Assembly (NCBI RefSeq): GCF_014633365.1
Contig: NC_068352.1
Location: forward strand, 21,175,310-21,239,309
From: Diospyros lotus
Taxonomy: Eukaryota; Streptophyta; Magnoliopsida; Ericales; Ebenaceae
Direction: 5' to 3'
Length of the DNA: 64,000 bases
The notes under the pieces: model-generated
Told to the model about the DNA's origin: nothing
Databases searched by the model: none
The model's input: the letters and a program-made list of their open reading frames with translations, nothing else
Translations under genes and position numbers: made by a program
Shown: positions 24,181 through 35,069 of the stretch, one piece after another
Numbering within the stretch: the stretch's first letter is position 1
How the letters are laid out: every line of letters begins with the position of its first letter

Positions 24181-24456
24181 CGATTTTTTAGTTGTCACAA
24201 AAATTACTTTCGGTGATGACTATTTTTCGCCTCCAAAAGTAATAATATCATCACTGAAAGTTTTCCCGCCAAGTGGCGGGAAAAATTCGAGGGCAAAAAA
24301 TTAGAGTGTAAATTTTGGGTGATGACCTTTTATTGTCCTCACCAAAAGTTCACTTTTGGCGACAACCACCAAATCTCATCACCAAAAGTGATCTTTGGTG
24401 AGGAAATTTACCTCATCACAAAAAAAGCCCGTCACGAAATATCCTTTTTCTTGTAG
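24180..24456. mobile_element. CACTA (En/Spm) element terminus
   Basis: The segment ends CTTTTTCTTGTAGTG at 24456, the reverse complement of CACTACAAGAAAAAG, a standard plant CACTA terminus. Upstream of it are repeated subterminal words such as TTTGGTGATGA, CATCACCAAAAGT and CTCACCAAAAG in both orientations. The opposite terminus was not found, so the full extent is unknown. Confidence 0.65.
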
Positions 24457-24457
24457 T

Positions 24458-26408
24458 GCAGTTTACATAATGCATGAAAGACATACGAGCATGGCATACA
24501 CAGACAAAACGACATGCAATACGTCTATCTTGAAAAATCTCCCTGACATACTCAACCTCCCGTGGAAAATTCATTCCACACACCATTGGGGTTGACTTTG
24601 CCGCGACATACTTAATCTTTCGAGTGCCCTACCATGTCACTCGTTTACCAGGATTAACCTTGTCCCATTCTCAAGAAGACCCCATCCCGTTCCATACGGA
24701 CCCAACGAAAACACGAAAACCAATACCCCGATGATATGAAAATCACACGCCATGCACTGACTCTTTTGCAAATAAAAATAGTTGATGCAATATACCACAT
24801 GATCAATATGCAAACGACGCCGTGAATACATAAATAAAATGCATAAGTATAGCATCCCGAGTTCTGGTGAGACTGCTCACCTGAACTCACTACACTCATA
24901 CCCAGACATCTCCAAAACAAGGGTAAAACTAGAGTCAGACCACTCACCTCGAACATATTCGGATCGCCTCGATCCTCGTGCACTGCCTCAATTTGCATGC
25001 CAAGTCGAAATCACTTGAGCTTACACTCAACCTCGAGCCACAACACTCCTAAACACCATATTTAATTAAGAAAGCATTAAAGTCCATTTTCCCCAATTTT
25101 TCCATAATTTTCTCTATTTTCTCCCATTTTTCACCTTAATAATTCCAAAATAATTATTTCCTCAAACATTTTCCCCAATTTTTCCACATGATAATTCCTA
25201 AAATAAATTAAGAAAAATATTGGAAAAGGAAATACCAATTTTGCCCCCGTCACGCGCCCTCACGCGTGAGTGGCTTAGCGCGTGAGTGCGCCTGAAGTGT
25301 GGCGCGTGCGACTCACGTGCCACCTTTTTCTCCGATTTTCTTGCCGGCGGCGTCGACTCCGATTTCAAATCTGATGGTACCCCTTGTAGCCCTTGCTTAG
25401 TCGATCCAAGCCACACCATTTTTCGGCCGAAAGGGTACCGGGAAGGCCGCCGAAAGCCAGTTGTAGGTCGGCCCTAGGCGGACCGCCACCCATCACCGGC
25501 CAAGCTTCAAACGGCAACCAAATGCTCCCAAAACACCTCCAAACTCTCCAGAAACAAAGCCCTCACATCCAGGAGCAAAAGCCCTCTATCAATACTCTTC
25601 GATTCTCACCAAAACGCGGCCGATTTGATGCCAAAATTTCTCAAACTTTTGACCCATTTTATAGCAAAAAACTGGCCATTTTTCGACCAATCGCTGGCCA
25701 AGCTTGGCCCCCAAGCAAACCCAAGCCGTATAGCACCTCCCCCAGGTCCGCCTCGGCCGTCCCATCGCTAGAAACAGCCTCCATGTGCGGTGGAAGGTGG
25801 CGGCCGAAATCCTCCCTTGCGTTCACAATGCTATTTTCCATTTAATACATTTTGGCCCCCAGTTTTCTTCAAATAACACTTCTGCCCTTCTATCAACACC
25901 CCTAAACTATCCAATACCATCATTAAGGCCCACAAGACCTACATTATTCATTTGACCCTCAAAATTTCTAAAAAATTACTGTTTTGACCTTTCTCAGGCA
26001 AATTTAGAAAATTACACTTAGGCCCGATTGATCGTTTTGACCTTAAATCCATTCGTTTTCAACCCAAAATCATTTAAGGGTTGTTCTATACATAAAATAT
26101 AGGTCCTTGACATGCTCCGTTGACTTTTCAGGTGTCTCCTACGTCAATTCGGTTTCCTCAGCCCGGTCGACAATTGTACCGAAAACTATTCCCGATCCAA
26201 TTTCTTTCATCACTAAAAATCATAATTCGTATTACTTGTCAATACTATACCATTTTTCTTGGCTATCTAGGGTCTGGGGTACTCACTCCAGTTGATTCAG
26301 TCACTTAAGACTGCGACAGTGTGTCCTATAGCCTTATTCTTGCAATAATTTCACTTGTACCTTTCATTAATTTCCCTTTATAGCCTCAAGAAATTCTTGG
26401 GTATTATA
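24458..26408 (-). mobile_element. LTR family alpha, copy F (3' truncated)
   Basis: On the plus strand it ends TTGGGTATTATA at 26408, the reverse complement of the alpha start. The 26150-26310 segment is the reverse complement of 56500-56640 in copy B (GGGTCTGGGGTACTC, TTGGCTATCTAGGG and TACCGAAAACTATTCCCGAT match CCTAGATAGCCAA and ATCGGAAACAGTTTTCGGTA). The part near 24600-24720 matches the alpha middle more weakly. Open frames near 25393-25845 lie within the LTR and are not genes. Confidence 0.6.
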
Positions 26409-26549
26409 GGGCCTATCTAGAGAGATATGAGGTTTTTAGTGGATTGATTGAAAAATCATTAGTGAGGAGCTAAGGTAGTGGATTAGGCTTGATTTAAGCT
26501 GAACCACTATATATCGTTGTGTCTCTTATTTTCTTGTGATCTTTGTTTC

Positions 26550-27152
26550 TGTTGTGCCATGGAAAATGGGTTGAGAAAAAAATAAGAATTTTTAAAGAAA
26601 AAATAAAAACGCTTGCGGTAGTGTACCACAAGCCCACTTGTGGCAAGGGCTTTGCGGCAGTGTGCTGTAAGCCCCATTTGCGGTAGCAGCTTTGCGGAAG
26701 TGTGCCGCGAGACCTTATGGCGGAGGTAAAACCTTATGGCAAAGGTAAAACCTTGCGGTGAGACCTTGTGGCAAAGGCAAAATCTCGTGGCGAGACCTTA
26801 TGTCGGAGGTAAAACCTTGCGGTGAAAGCAAAGCCTTGTGGCAAGTGCTAGTGGCGAAGTCTTGTGGAAAAACCTTGTGGCAAAGAGCTAGTGGCGGTGA
26901 AGCCTTGTGGGAGAACCTTGTGGTAAGAGCTAGTGCCGAAGGTTTGTGGCAAAAACCTTGTAGTAAGAGTTAGTAGCGAAGCCTGGTGGCAAAAACCTTG
27001 TAGTGAGAGCTAATGGTGAAATCCTTGCGGCGAGCATCCTAGCGGCAAACTCCCTTAAGGCGGTCTCTCTTACGACAACCTAACTTCACCCGACACTGAG
27101 CTCGAGTGGACCCCACATCATAAATTTTAATTGTTGTATTTTGGCAACAACA
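26550..27152 (+). repeat. LTR1 of the three-LTR gypsy element
   Basis: This 603-bp LTR begins TGTTGTGCC and ends CAACAACA. It consists mostly of GCGGCAGTGTGCC, CCTTGTGGC and GCTAGTGGCGAAG words. It lacks the ~270-bp promoter-bearing segment found in LTR3 at 32360-32630, so on its own it probably has no promoter. Confidence 0.8.
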
Positions 27153-27180
27153 ATTTGGAGTCGTTTGTGGGAAATGCAAC
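27153..27180 (+). promoter_or_regulatory. Proposed primer-binding site of the gypsy element
   Basis: ATTTGGAGTCGTTTGTGGGA directly follows LTR1, the place where a tRNA primer-binding site should be. It resembles the TTTGGCGCCGT-type sequence of plant gypsy elements, but I cannot assign the tRNA. Confidence 0.4.
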
Positions 27181-27202
27181 AAAAAGCCAATCTTAACACA
27201 AG

Positions 27203-28495
27203 ATGCTGAAAGAGACAAGATCACCTGGTTGGGAAAACCCGCCTGACCCCGCCCAAAGGAGCGCTTTTACTAGGACAGGAGCCACGAAAGGCCCCCATCA
27301 GGTGCATTCTATAGTACCAGAATTTTTAGCAAATCATCCTAACAACGGAGTGCATTCTGGGAACTGTCATGTGCTAGAATGCAACCATACCACTGGACTG
27401 GGGGGCATGGAGCGTTCAGAGCAAGGAGAAGCACACATAGTTGGATTTAGGAGATATGCGACAGGGTAAGAGAAGCAAGTCCCACATGCAACGCCCATTA
27501 GTCAGGAACAACACTCATTTGGACAGTCTTTAATTCCAAATGGAAACCTTGTGGGGACTTCAAGAATAGCTCCACCCACAATCTTACTTTCAGATTATGA
27601 ACTATTGGGAAAGAATTTTGAGGAGCTGAAACAATAAAATGATGAACTCAGGATGAACAATGAGGAGAATATGAGAAGACTACGGGGAGTCACTGCTTTG
27701 TTATGTGAACTAATGCTGGACATTCACATTCTTCACATTGGAAAAATCGATGCAAGGGGAGAACACTAGAGATTCCAAGATAACCCTCCAAGGGACCCTC
27801 AACAAGGGATAAGGATCAGAACTCTAGGGCTGAATAGCCAAGTCTCGGAAATAACAAACTTGAGAAGGAAATATGGCAGAAGGGCAAGAAAAGCTCCCGT
27901 GTACAAAGAGACAACAGAAAGCACCCACTCAAGAATCCCTTATAACCCATCTCGTTGCCAAAATGAAGCGGAATAGGAAACACTTAGTGTGTTTGACATT
28001 AAACGCCTCATAGAAGAGGTGCTAGAATAGAAGCAGGTAATGATGATACCAAAGGTAACTCCCTCGAAAGGGTTCCCTCTATCTGTGGAACTCCAAAGGC
28101 GATTAGTGTAACCAGGGTTCGAACTGCCGCACATTTCAATATACTCAGGAAGGGAAGACCCTAAGAAGCACTTGCAACATTTTGTCACAGTAGCCGTGTT
28201 ACATGGATGGAATGAGGTCACGAGGTGCAGGGCTTTCCCACTCTCCCTGGTAGGACAAGCTCAACAGTGGTTCACTGAATTACTAACAAGACATATACGA
28301 TCATTTGAACAGTTGAAGAAAGAATTCCTAAATGCATTCTCTGTCTATCTCCCTAAGAAGAAGAGTGCAATATATCTAATGAGCTTACAGCAGAAGCCGA
28401 ATGAATCCTTGAAGCAATACATCGAGCGATTCAAAGCCCTACTAAACAGAACTACTAAACATAACTACATATGCCCTGCTTAAAAGATCCTTAGT
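27203..28495 (+). pseudogene. Ty3/gypsy gag remnant
   Basis: The best segment lies at 28090-28483 and shows the retrotransposon gag (capsid) domain: HISIYSGREDPKKHLQHF, then FPLSLVGQAQQWF, SFEQLKKEFLNAF and SLQQKPNESLKQYIERF. These match the W/F-rich capsid pattern of plant gypsy gag. Stops in the upstream part (27200-28090) and at 28481 break the frame. No zinc knuckle is seen. The remnant runs almost directly into the integrase tail at 28609, so protease, reverse transcriptase and most of integrase have been deleted. Confidence 0.75.
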
Positions 28496-28608
28496 TTTCT
28501 CCGAGCCAAATTCTGTGACTGAGTTGTTCGACTGAGCAGAATAGTTTGTTATCCAAATGGAAATTTTGGACGCAGGGGAAGGTAATATAAGAGGAAGGGA
28601 AACCTAGC

Positions 28609-28773
28609 CCGAAGTATGAAGGACCTTACAAAATTCAGAAGATGTTAGGCCCCAACATGTGCACACTATCGATACTACAAGGCGAGGCAATAAGAAAGGC
28701 TTGGAACACCGTGCACCTCGAGAGGTACTTCCTAGCTTTAACCCCAATGGAAGGGACGAAACACAAGACGTAG
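28609..28773 (+). pseudogene. C-terminal tail of gypsy integrase/polyprotein
   Basis: This open segment reads PKYEGPYKIQKMLGPNMCTL and later AWNTVHLERYF before a stop. The pattern PKWEGPY..., GP, W-N-x-x-HL-x-R-YY is the standard C-terminal end of plant Ty3/gypsy polyproteins. It lies about 110 bases after the gag remnant, marking the internal deletion. Confidence 0.7.
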
Positions 28774-29000
28774 AGTCAAGTCTGTCATCAGAAGCGTTAC
28801 TCGACCCGGCTAGAGGCCAGAATTGTCTTTAACTTTCCATTATAATAACATCCCCCGATAAATAAAAGAATATATCCCATGTATTCCCATGGAGTAGGCA
28901 AAATTATAAGTTGAACCACGTAAAATCTCCATGAGCCCAGATTATTTGTATGTGTCATGCAAGTACGACGGCTCAAGCACAGCTTGCTTCTGAAGGTCAA

Positions 29001-30180
29001 GTCACCTAGGGGAAATTTGGTGTCGATGACCACGGGTTGGCCCAGGATCACCAGAACATCCAATGCCTATGCCCGCAGCCTCATCCAGATCCCTTGCTTG
29101 AGTTAGGTGCTATGTCTTTTTGGCTAGACCCAACTCCTTGGTCTATCTGGCGCCTAGGTCTCCCGGCAAACTCGGATGTTTGGTAGGAATCCCGTATCGG
29201 ACCATTGGCCAAACCCAGATTCCTTGAGGAAGATTGGCCCTTGAAAGGCAAAAAAAAAGTAAAGTGATCACCTGATAGCTCTAGCATAAGACCATTCCCG
29301 AAGGTTAAGTCGCCTAGTGGCAATCTGGTGTCGATGACCACGAGCTGGCTCGAGATCACTAGAGGATCCGATGCCTATGCCCGCAGACTCACCCAGATCC
29401 CTCGTTTGAGTTCAGTGCTATGCCTTTTTGGCTAGATCCAACTCCTTGGTTAATCTGGCGCCTAGGTCTCCCAGCAAACTCTGATGCCTAGTAGGAATCC
29501 CATGCCGGACCACTGGTCAAATCCAGATCCCCTGAGGTAGGCTGGCCCAAGGAAGTCATGAAGAGAAAGCAACCCTATGACAATTCTGCCATGATCCCGC
29601 TTATCGGAGTTGAGTCACCTAGTTGCAATCTAGTGCCTATGACCACGAGTTGGCCTGGGATCACCAGAACATCCGATGTCAATGCCTGCAGACTCACCCA
29701 GACCCTTCGCTTGAGTTCAGTGCTATGCCTTTTAAGCTAAACCCAACTCCTTGGTCGATCTGGCGCCTAGGTCTCCCGGCAAACTCGGATGTTTGGTAGG
29801 AATCCAGCGCCAGACCATTGGCCAAACCCAGATTCCCTGAGGTAAACTAATCCCGAAAGACAGACATGGAGAACATAATGATCCATCTTGGGATCATCGG
29901 ACGCTCCGAAGACTGTGCTCGCAGGCTCGTCGGGATCCCTTGATTGAGTCCGGTGCTATGCTCCCAAGCTAGACCTGACTCCTTGGCTGATCTGACGCCT
30001 AGGGCTCCCGGCAAGCTTGGACACTAGGTAAGAATTCCGCAGTGGAACCTATTTATCGAGGGCATGGTTTCCCAGATATAATTTGGTACTCTAGCCCCCA
30101 GTCAACATAAGATCTTCGGGTATCTTGGAACCCTTGATTGAGTTCAGGTGCTAGACCCAGCTCCTTGGTTGATATTTTTA
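29001..30180 (+). repeat. Tandem repeat of about 306 bp in the 3' tail of the gypsy element
   Basis: Units begin with GTC(A/G)CCTAG at 29001, 29309 and 29614 (periods 308 and 305). Each contains GATGACCACG, GCCTATGCCCGCAG, CTCCTTGGT and TCTGGCGCCTAGGTCTCCC. Two further partial units run to about 30180. Another partial set occupies the second tail at 30832-31165. The segment is non-coding and sits between the polyprotein end and the polypurine tract. Confidence 0.8.
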
Positions 30181-30225
30181 CTCTTCAATTTTGTCTAAGG
30201 ACAAAATAGAAGAGTGGGGGGAAAT

Positions 30226-30831
30226 TGTTGTGCCATGGAAAATAGGTTGAGAAAAAATGAGAATTTTTAAAGAAAAAATAAAAATGCTTACGGCAGTGTG
30301 CCACAAGCCCACTTGCGGTAAGGGCTTTGCGGTAGTGTGCCGCGAGCCTCTTTTGCAGCAGCAGCTTTGTGGAAGTGTGTCGCAAGCCCCCTTGTGGCAA
30401 AGGCAAAACCTTGCGGCGAGATCTTGTGGAAGAGGTAAAACCTTATGACAGAGGTAAAACCTTGTGGCGAGACCTTGTGACAAAGGAAAAACCTAGCGGT
30501 GAGACCTTGTGGCGGAGGTAAAACCTTGTGGCGAAAGCAAAGCCTTGTGGAAAAAGCTAGTGGCGAAGCCTTGTGGCAAAGAGCTAGTGGCGAAGCGTTG
30601 TGGCAAAGTCTTGTGGCAAGAGTTAGTGGTGAAGTCTTGTGGCAAGAGCTAGTGGCGAAGCCTTGTGGCAAAAACCTTGTGACAAGAGCTAGTGGTGAAA
30701 TCCTTGCAGCGAGCATCCTAATGGAAAACTCCCTTGAGGCGACCTCTCTTACAGCAACCTAACTTCACCCAATACCGAGCTCGAGTGGACCTCATATTAT
30801 AAATTTAAATTGTTATATTTTGGCAACAACA
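30226..30831 (+). repeat. LTR2 (middle LTR) of the gypsy element
   Basis: This 606-bp copy follows the polypurine tract AGAGTGGGGGGAAAT and ends GGCAACAACA. It is closely similar to LTR1 over the whole length and also lacks the promoter-bearing segment present in LTR3. The next bases are ATTTG, as after LTR1, and then sequence from inside the 3' tail. Confidence 0.8.
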
Positions 30832-31399
30832 ATTTGATGCCTGGTACGAATCACGCGCCAGACCACTGGCTAAACCCAGATCCCCTGAGGTAGACTTGCC
30901 CAAGGAAGGCATGAAGAGACAGCAAGCCTATGACAGTTATGCTATGATCCCGCTTATCGGAGTTCAGTTACCCAGTTGCAATCTGGTGCCTATGACCACG
31001 ATCGAGTTGGCCCGGGATCACTAGAACATCAAGGGTAAGAATTCCACAGTGGAACCTATCTATCAAGGGCATGGTTGCCCAGATATAATTTGGTACTCCA
31101 GCCCCCGGTCAACATAAGATCTTCGGGTATCCTGGAACCCTTGATTGAGTTCAGGTCCTAGACCCGGCTCCTTGGTTGATATTTTTACTCTTCAATTTTT
31201 TCTAAGGATAAAACAGAAGAGTGTGGGGGGGGGGGGGCAATTGTTGTGCTATGAAAAATAAGTTGAGAAAAAATGAGAATTTTTAAGGAAAAAAATAAAA
31301 ACGCTTGCGGTAGTGTGCCACAAGCCCACTTGCGGCAAGGGTTTTGAGGTAGTGTGTCGCCAGCCCCCTTTGCGGCAGCAACTTTACAGAAGTGTGCCG

Positions 31400-32355
31400 T
31401 GAGCCCTCTTGTGGTGAAGGCAAAACCTTGCAACGAGACCTTGTGGCGGAGGTAAAACCTTTTGGTAGAGGAAAAACCTTGCGGCAAGACCTTGTGGCGG
31501 AGGTAAAACCTTGCATCGAGACCTTGTGGCAAAGGCAAAACCTCGTGGTGAGACCTTGTGGCAGAGGTAAAACATTGCGGCGAGACCTTGTGGAAAAGGC
31601 AAAACCTCGCGGCGAAACCTTGTGGCTGAGGTAAAACCTTATGGCGAGATCTTGTGGCAAAGGAAAAACCTTGCAGCGAGATCTTGTGGCAGAGTGAAAC
31701 CTTGCGGCGAAACCTTGTGGCGAAGGTAAAACCTCTCGGCGAGACCTTTTGGCAAAGGCAAAACCTTGCGGCGAGATCTTATGGCAGAGTGAAACCTTAT
31801 GGTGAGACCTTGTGGCGAAGGCAAAACCTCGCGGCGAGACCTTGTTGCAGAGGTAAAACCTTGCGATGAGGCCTTGTGGCGAAGGTAAAATCTCACGGTG
31901 AGACCTTGTGGCGTAGGTAAAACCTTGCAGCGAGACCTTGTAGCGAAGGCAAAACCTTGCAGCGAGACCTTGTGGCTAGACCTTGTGGCAGAGGTAAAAC
32001 CTTGCGACAAGACCTTGTGGCAGAGGCAAAACCTTATGGCGAAGATAAAACCCCGTGGCAAGACCTTGTGGCGGAGGTAAAACCTCATGATAAGACCTTG
32101 TAGCGAAGGCAAAACCTTGCGGTGAGACCTTGTGGCGAGGTAAAACCTTGCGGCGAGACCTTGTGGCGGAGGTAAAATCTTGCGGTGAGACCTTGGGGTG
32201 GAGGAAAAACCTTGCTGCAAGACCTTGTGAGGTAAAACCTTGAGGTAAGACCTTGTGGCGCAGGCAAAACCTTGCGGCGAGACCTTGTGGCGAAGGTAAA
32301 ACCTTACAGCGAGACCTTATGGCAAAGGCAAAACCTTGTGGCAAGATCTTGCATC
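31400..32355 (+). repeat. Array of about 30 copies of a 32-bp repeat
   Basis: The unit is close to GAGACCTTGTGGCGGAGG followed by TAAAACCTTGCGGC (32 bases), with alternative words such as GCAAAGG or GCAGAGG. Because 32 is not a multiple of three, successive units read in successive frames and a 32-residue pattern recurs every 96 bases on the minus strand (elements such as RKVLP, QGLAARFYL, RHKVSPQGF). A few units differ by one base in length. Confidence 0.85.
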
Positions 32356-32443
32356 AAAGACTTGATTGTAGCCATACACCTCGAACATGGTTCATTCAAT
32401 AAGCAATACGTGTCAGCACCAAGTATCCTTGAGAATTGTGCCA

Positions 32444-32452
32444 TATAAATAC
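32444..32452 (+). promoter_or_regulatory. TATA box in LTR3 of the gypsy element
   Basis: TATAAATAC lies in the unique segment between the 32-bp array and the 3' part of LTR3. This segment is absent from LTR1 and LTR2. It is the most likely promoter of the family; activity is not known. Confidence 0.5.
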
Positions 32453-33214
32453 CTAGCTACAGGACATTGAAAAGGACTTCCAATTTTGGTAAAATCTAGA
32501 CACTTTGAATGCACATTTATTGTTTTCATGAATAGTCATTGAGATTCGAAACTGACTTTGGCATCGGAGGGTCTTCGCGGGGGAAGATTCCCATGAGCCT
32601 TCTAACCCATTTTCTGAGCATCAACAGAGTTAAATCCTTGCGGTGAAACTTGCAGCGAAATCAAATCCTTGCGGTGAAGCTAGCGGAGAAACCAAATCCT
32701 TGCGACGAAGCTAGCGGAAAGAGCAAAGCCTTGTGGCAAGAGCTAGTGGAAAAGCCTTGTGGCAAAGAGCTAGTGGTGAAGCCTTGTGGCAAAGGAGCTA
32801 GTGGCGAAACCTTGTGGCAAGAACTAGTGATGAAGCCTTGTGGTAAGAGCTAGTGGCGAAGCCTTGTGGCAAGAGCTAGTGGCGAAGCCTTGTGGCAAAA
32901 ACCTTGTGGCGAGAGCTAATGGCGAAATCCTTGCAGCGAGCATCCTAGTTGCAAACTCCCTTGAGACGACCTTTCTTAAGGCAACCTAACTTCACCCGAC
33001 ACCGAGCTCGAGTGGACCCCACATTATAAATTTTAATTATTGTATTTTGGCAACAACAGTTTCATTTATTGTTCCAAGCATTTTATTAATCCTCACTTTC
33101 ACTAAAATCTCATATTTCATCAAAAGGATTTTCAAGTTCAATTAAATTTTTAAAACAACCCAATTCACCCCCCTCTTAGTGTTGGTGCCATTGTTATTCA
33201 AATCTAACACTTCG

Positions 33215-35060
33215 TGTAATTGATTACCTCATTTTGAGTAAATCGCTTAGCAACGAGTCTTGCCTTATATCTCTCAATGTTGCCAAACAAATATTTCTTG
33301 GTCTTAAAGACCCATTTATAGCTTATGGCCTTAGCCTTATTAGGCAACTCGACAAGATCCCAAACTCTATTAGTTTCCATGGAATTCATCTCATCTTTCA
33401 TAACATCATACCACAATTTGGATTCTATACAACTCACGGCTTGTGAAAATGTTTCAGGATTATTTACAGCTCCAATATTATAGTTAAATTCTTGAAGATA
33501 CACAACATAGTCACTAGGAATAGTTGATTTCTTCATTCTAGTTGATCTTCTTAATGTTGTGTTAATATCCTCCTAAGGAGTATCTTACACAATTGGTTGT
33601 TCAATAGTAACCTCCTGAGGAGTATCTTGCACAATTGGATCTTCTAGATTGTTATCAGAAGCTTGTAACATCTCAAAGATTGGTTATCAAGCACTCATTT
33701 GAACTTAAGGGGAGCTATGAATTTTAATCAATCTCTCACTTGAAATAAGAGTTTGACCGTCTGAATAATCTTTCTTAGAAGAAACTAAATCTTGAGATTG
33801 ATCACTCGACTAATCAAGTCATTCTCAATAAATTTTTCATTTCTTGATTCCACAGTCCTAGTGCTGTAAGATGGATAGTAAAATCTATATCCCTTAGATT
33901 TTTCAACATATCTAATGAAATACCCACTTATAGTTTTTGGCTCTAGTTTTCTTTCTTGTGTATTATAAATTCTTAGTTTAGATGGGCATCCCCAAATGCG
34001 TATATGTTGCAAACTCGATTTCCAACCTTAAAATAACTCAAATGGCATCTTAGGAACAACCTTGGTTGGAACCCGGTTTAATATATATATATATATATGT
34101 AGTTGTTTTAAGAGCTTCAGTCCACAAGGACTTATGAAGCTTGGAACTGCTAAGCATACTCCTGATCAGCATGTCCAATAATGTCCTGTTTCTCTTTTTA
34201 GCTACACCATTCTGGTTTGGAGACCCTAGCATGTTGGATTGGGCCACAGTTTTGTTTTCCTTGAGAAACCTAGCAAACAGACCAGGTGTTTGTCCATCCT
34301 CAATGTATCTTCCATAATACTCCCCACTTCTAGATAACCTCACAATCTTAATTGTCTTCCTATATTATCTCTCTACTTCTGCCTTGAAAACCTTAAAGAT
34401 ATCTAATGCTTTATTATTGTTATGAAGCAAGTATAGATACATATATCATGAATAGCCATCAATAAATGAGATGAAGTATCTTTGATCATATGAGTCTACA
34501 TTTGGACTACAAATATCTGTGTAATTGATTTCTAATATATCTGCAATCCTCTTGGCACCTTCCTTTGATTTGTTGGTTTATTTCTTCTTTATGTAATCCA
34601 CACAAGTATGAAAATCAATAAAATCAAGAGTATTAAGTACTCCATCTTTTACTAATTTTTTAATCCTCTCTATGGAGATATGTCCCAACCTCCAGAGCCA
34701 CAACATATATAAAGAAATCCTCATTCACAACACATCTTTTAATATCTGCATTGCTTTGCGTGTGCATTACATTGTAAGAGGCATTTTGCAAATTGATTAT
34801 GAAAAGACCATCAAACAATGTACCATTTCCAACAAGTTTAGATTTATAAAATAAATTAAGAGTTTTTAGAAAAGTTGAAGAAATATCTTGAGGATACAAG
34901 TCTCAAAACTGAAATTAAATTCCTAGAAAAACTTGGGATATAAAAAGTCCTCTCCAAATCTAAAACAAAACTATAATTTAAAATAAGTTTTCATGTCCCA
35001 ATTGCCTCTACATGTGAATGCATTTTGTTTCCTAAATAGATGCTTGCTCACTTCCCACTG
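33215..35060 (-). pseudogene. Copia element Z: integrase and start of reverse transcriptase
   Basis: On the minus strand, from 35060 downwards, interrupted frames give a pre-integrase region (HTCVDYIKKK, NKSKEGAKRIADILEI), the integrase core (IDGYS, SRSGEYYGRYIEDGQTPG, GSPNQNGVAKKRNRTLLDM, SLWTEALKT), then HIRIWGCPSKLRIY and KGYRFYYPS. The reverse-transcriptase start follows (KLWYDVMKDEMNSMETNRVW, YKWVFKTKK, YKARLVAKRF). These match TNT1-94-like plant copia polyproteins. A (TA)n expansion at 34081-34098 and several stops disable it. The frame ends at 33210 where LTR beta copy 2 begins. Confidence 0.85.
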
Positions 35061-35069
35061 GTTTTCTTT

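Larger units (their letters stand above)
26550..33058 (+). mobile_element. Ty3/gypsy element with three LTRs
   Basis: The ends are TGTTGTGCCATGG at 26550 and TTTTGGCAACAACA at 33058. They are flanked by a perfect 5-bp duplication GTTTC (26545-26549 and 33059-33063). Inside are LTR1 (26550-27152), a primer-binding region, a gag remnant, an integrase tail, a repeat-rich 3' tail, LTR2 (30226-30831), a second short tail (30832-31241) and LTR3 (31242-33058). Because the duplication brackets LTR1 and LTR3, the whole assembly behaves as one insertion altered later by recombination. It cannot encode its own mobility. Confidence 0.8.
31242..33058 (+). repeat. LTR3 of the gypsy element with 32-bp repeat array
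   Basis: At 1817 bp this LTR is three times as long as LTR1 and LTR2. It follows a polypurine tract with 13 G (31225-31237). The first ~150 and last ~400 bases match the short LTRs. The added part is a 32-bp tandem array (about 31400-32355) and a unique segment with a TATA box (32360-32630). Long open frames on both strands here come from the repeat and are not genes. Confidence 0.8.
26409..33209 (+). mobile_element. LTR family beta, copy 2, split by the three-LTR gypsy element
   Basis: The left part (26409-26549) and the right part (33059-33209) join into one LTR that matches copy 1: GATATGAGGTTTTTAGTGGATTG at the left and AATTCACCCCCCTCTTAG...CTAACA at the right. The gypsy element with its GTTTC duplication lies between them. 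The beginning of this LTR is missing; alpha copy F abuts it. Its right end interrupts a copia reverse-transcriptase frame at 33210. Confidence 0.65.

Noticed and set aside
25198..25845. Open frame of about 150 codons on the plus strand with proline-rich composition
   Set aside because: It lies inside LTR alpha copy F; the matching parts of copies A and B show no conserved frame.
28100..28130. Possible tRNA T-arm-like GGTTCGAACT
   Set aside because: No cloverleaf can be built around it; it lies in the gypsy gag frame.
30178..32344. Long overlapping open frames on both strands (up to 193 codons) in LTR2 and LTR3
   Set aside because: They are produced by the 32-bp and related repeats; the peptides are repetitive and the same DNA is open in several frames.
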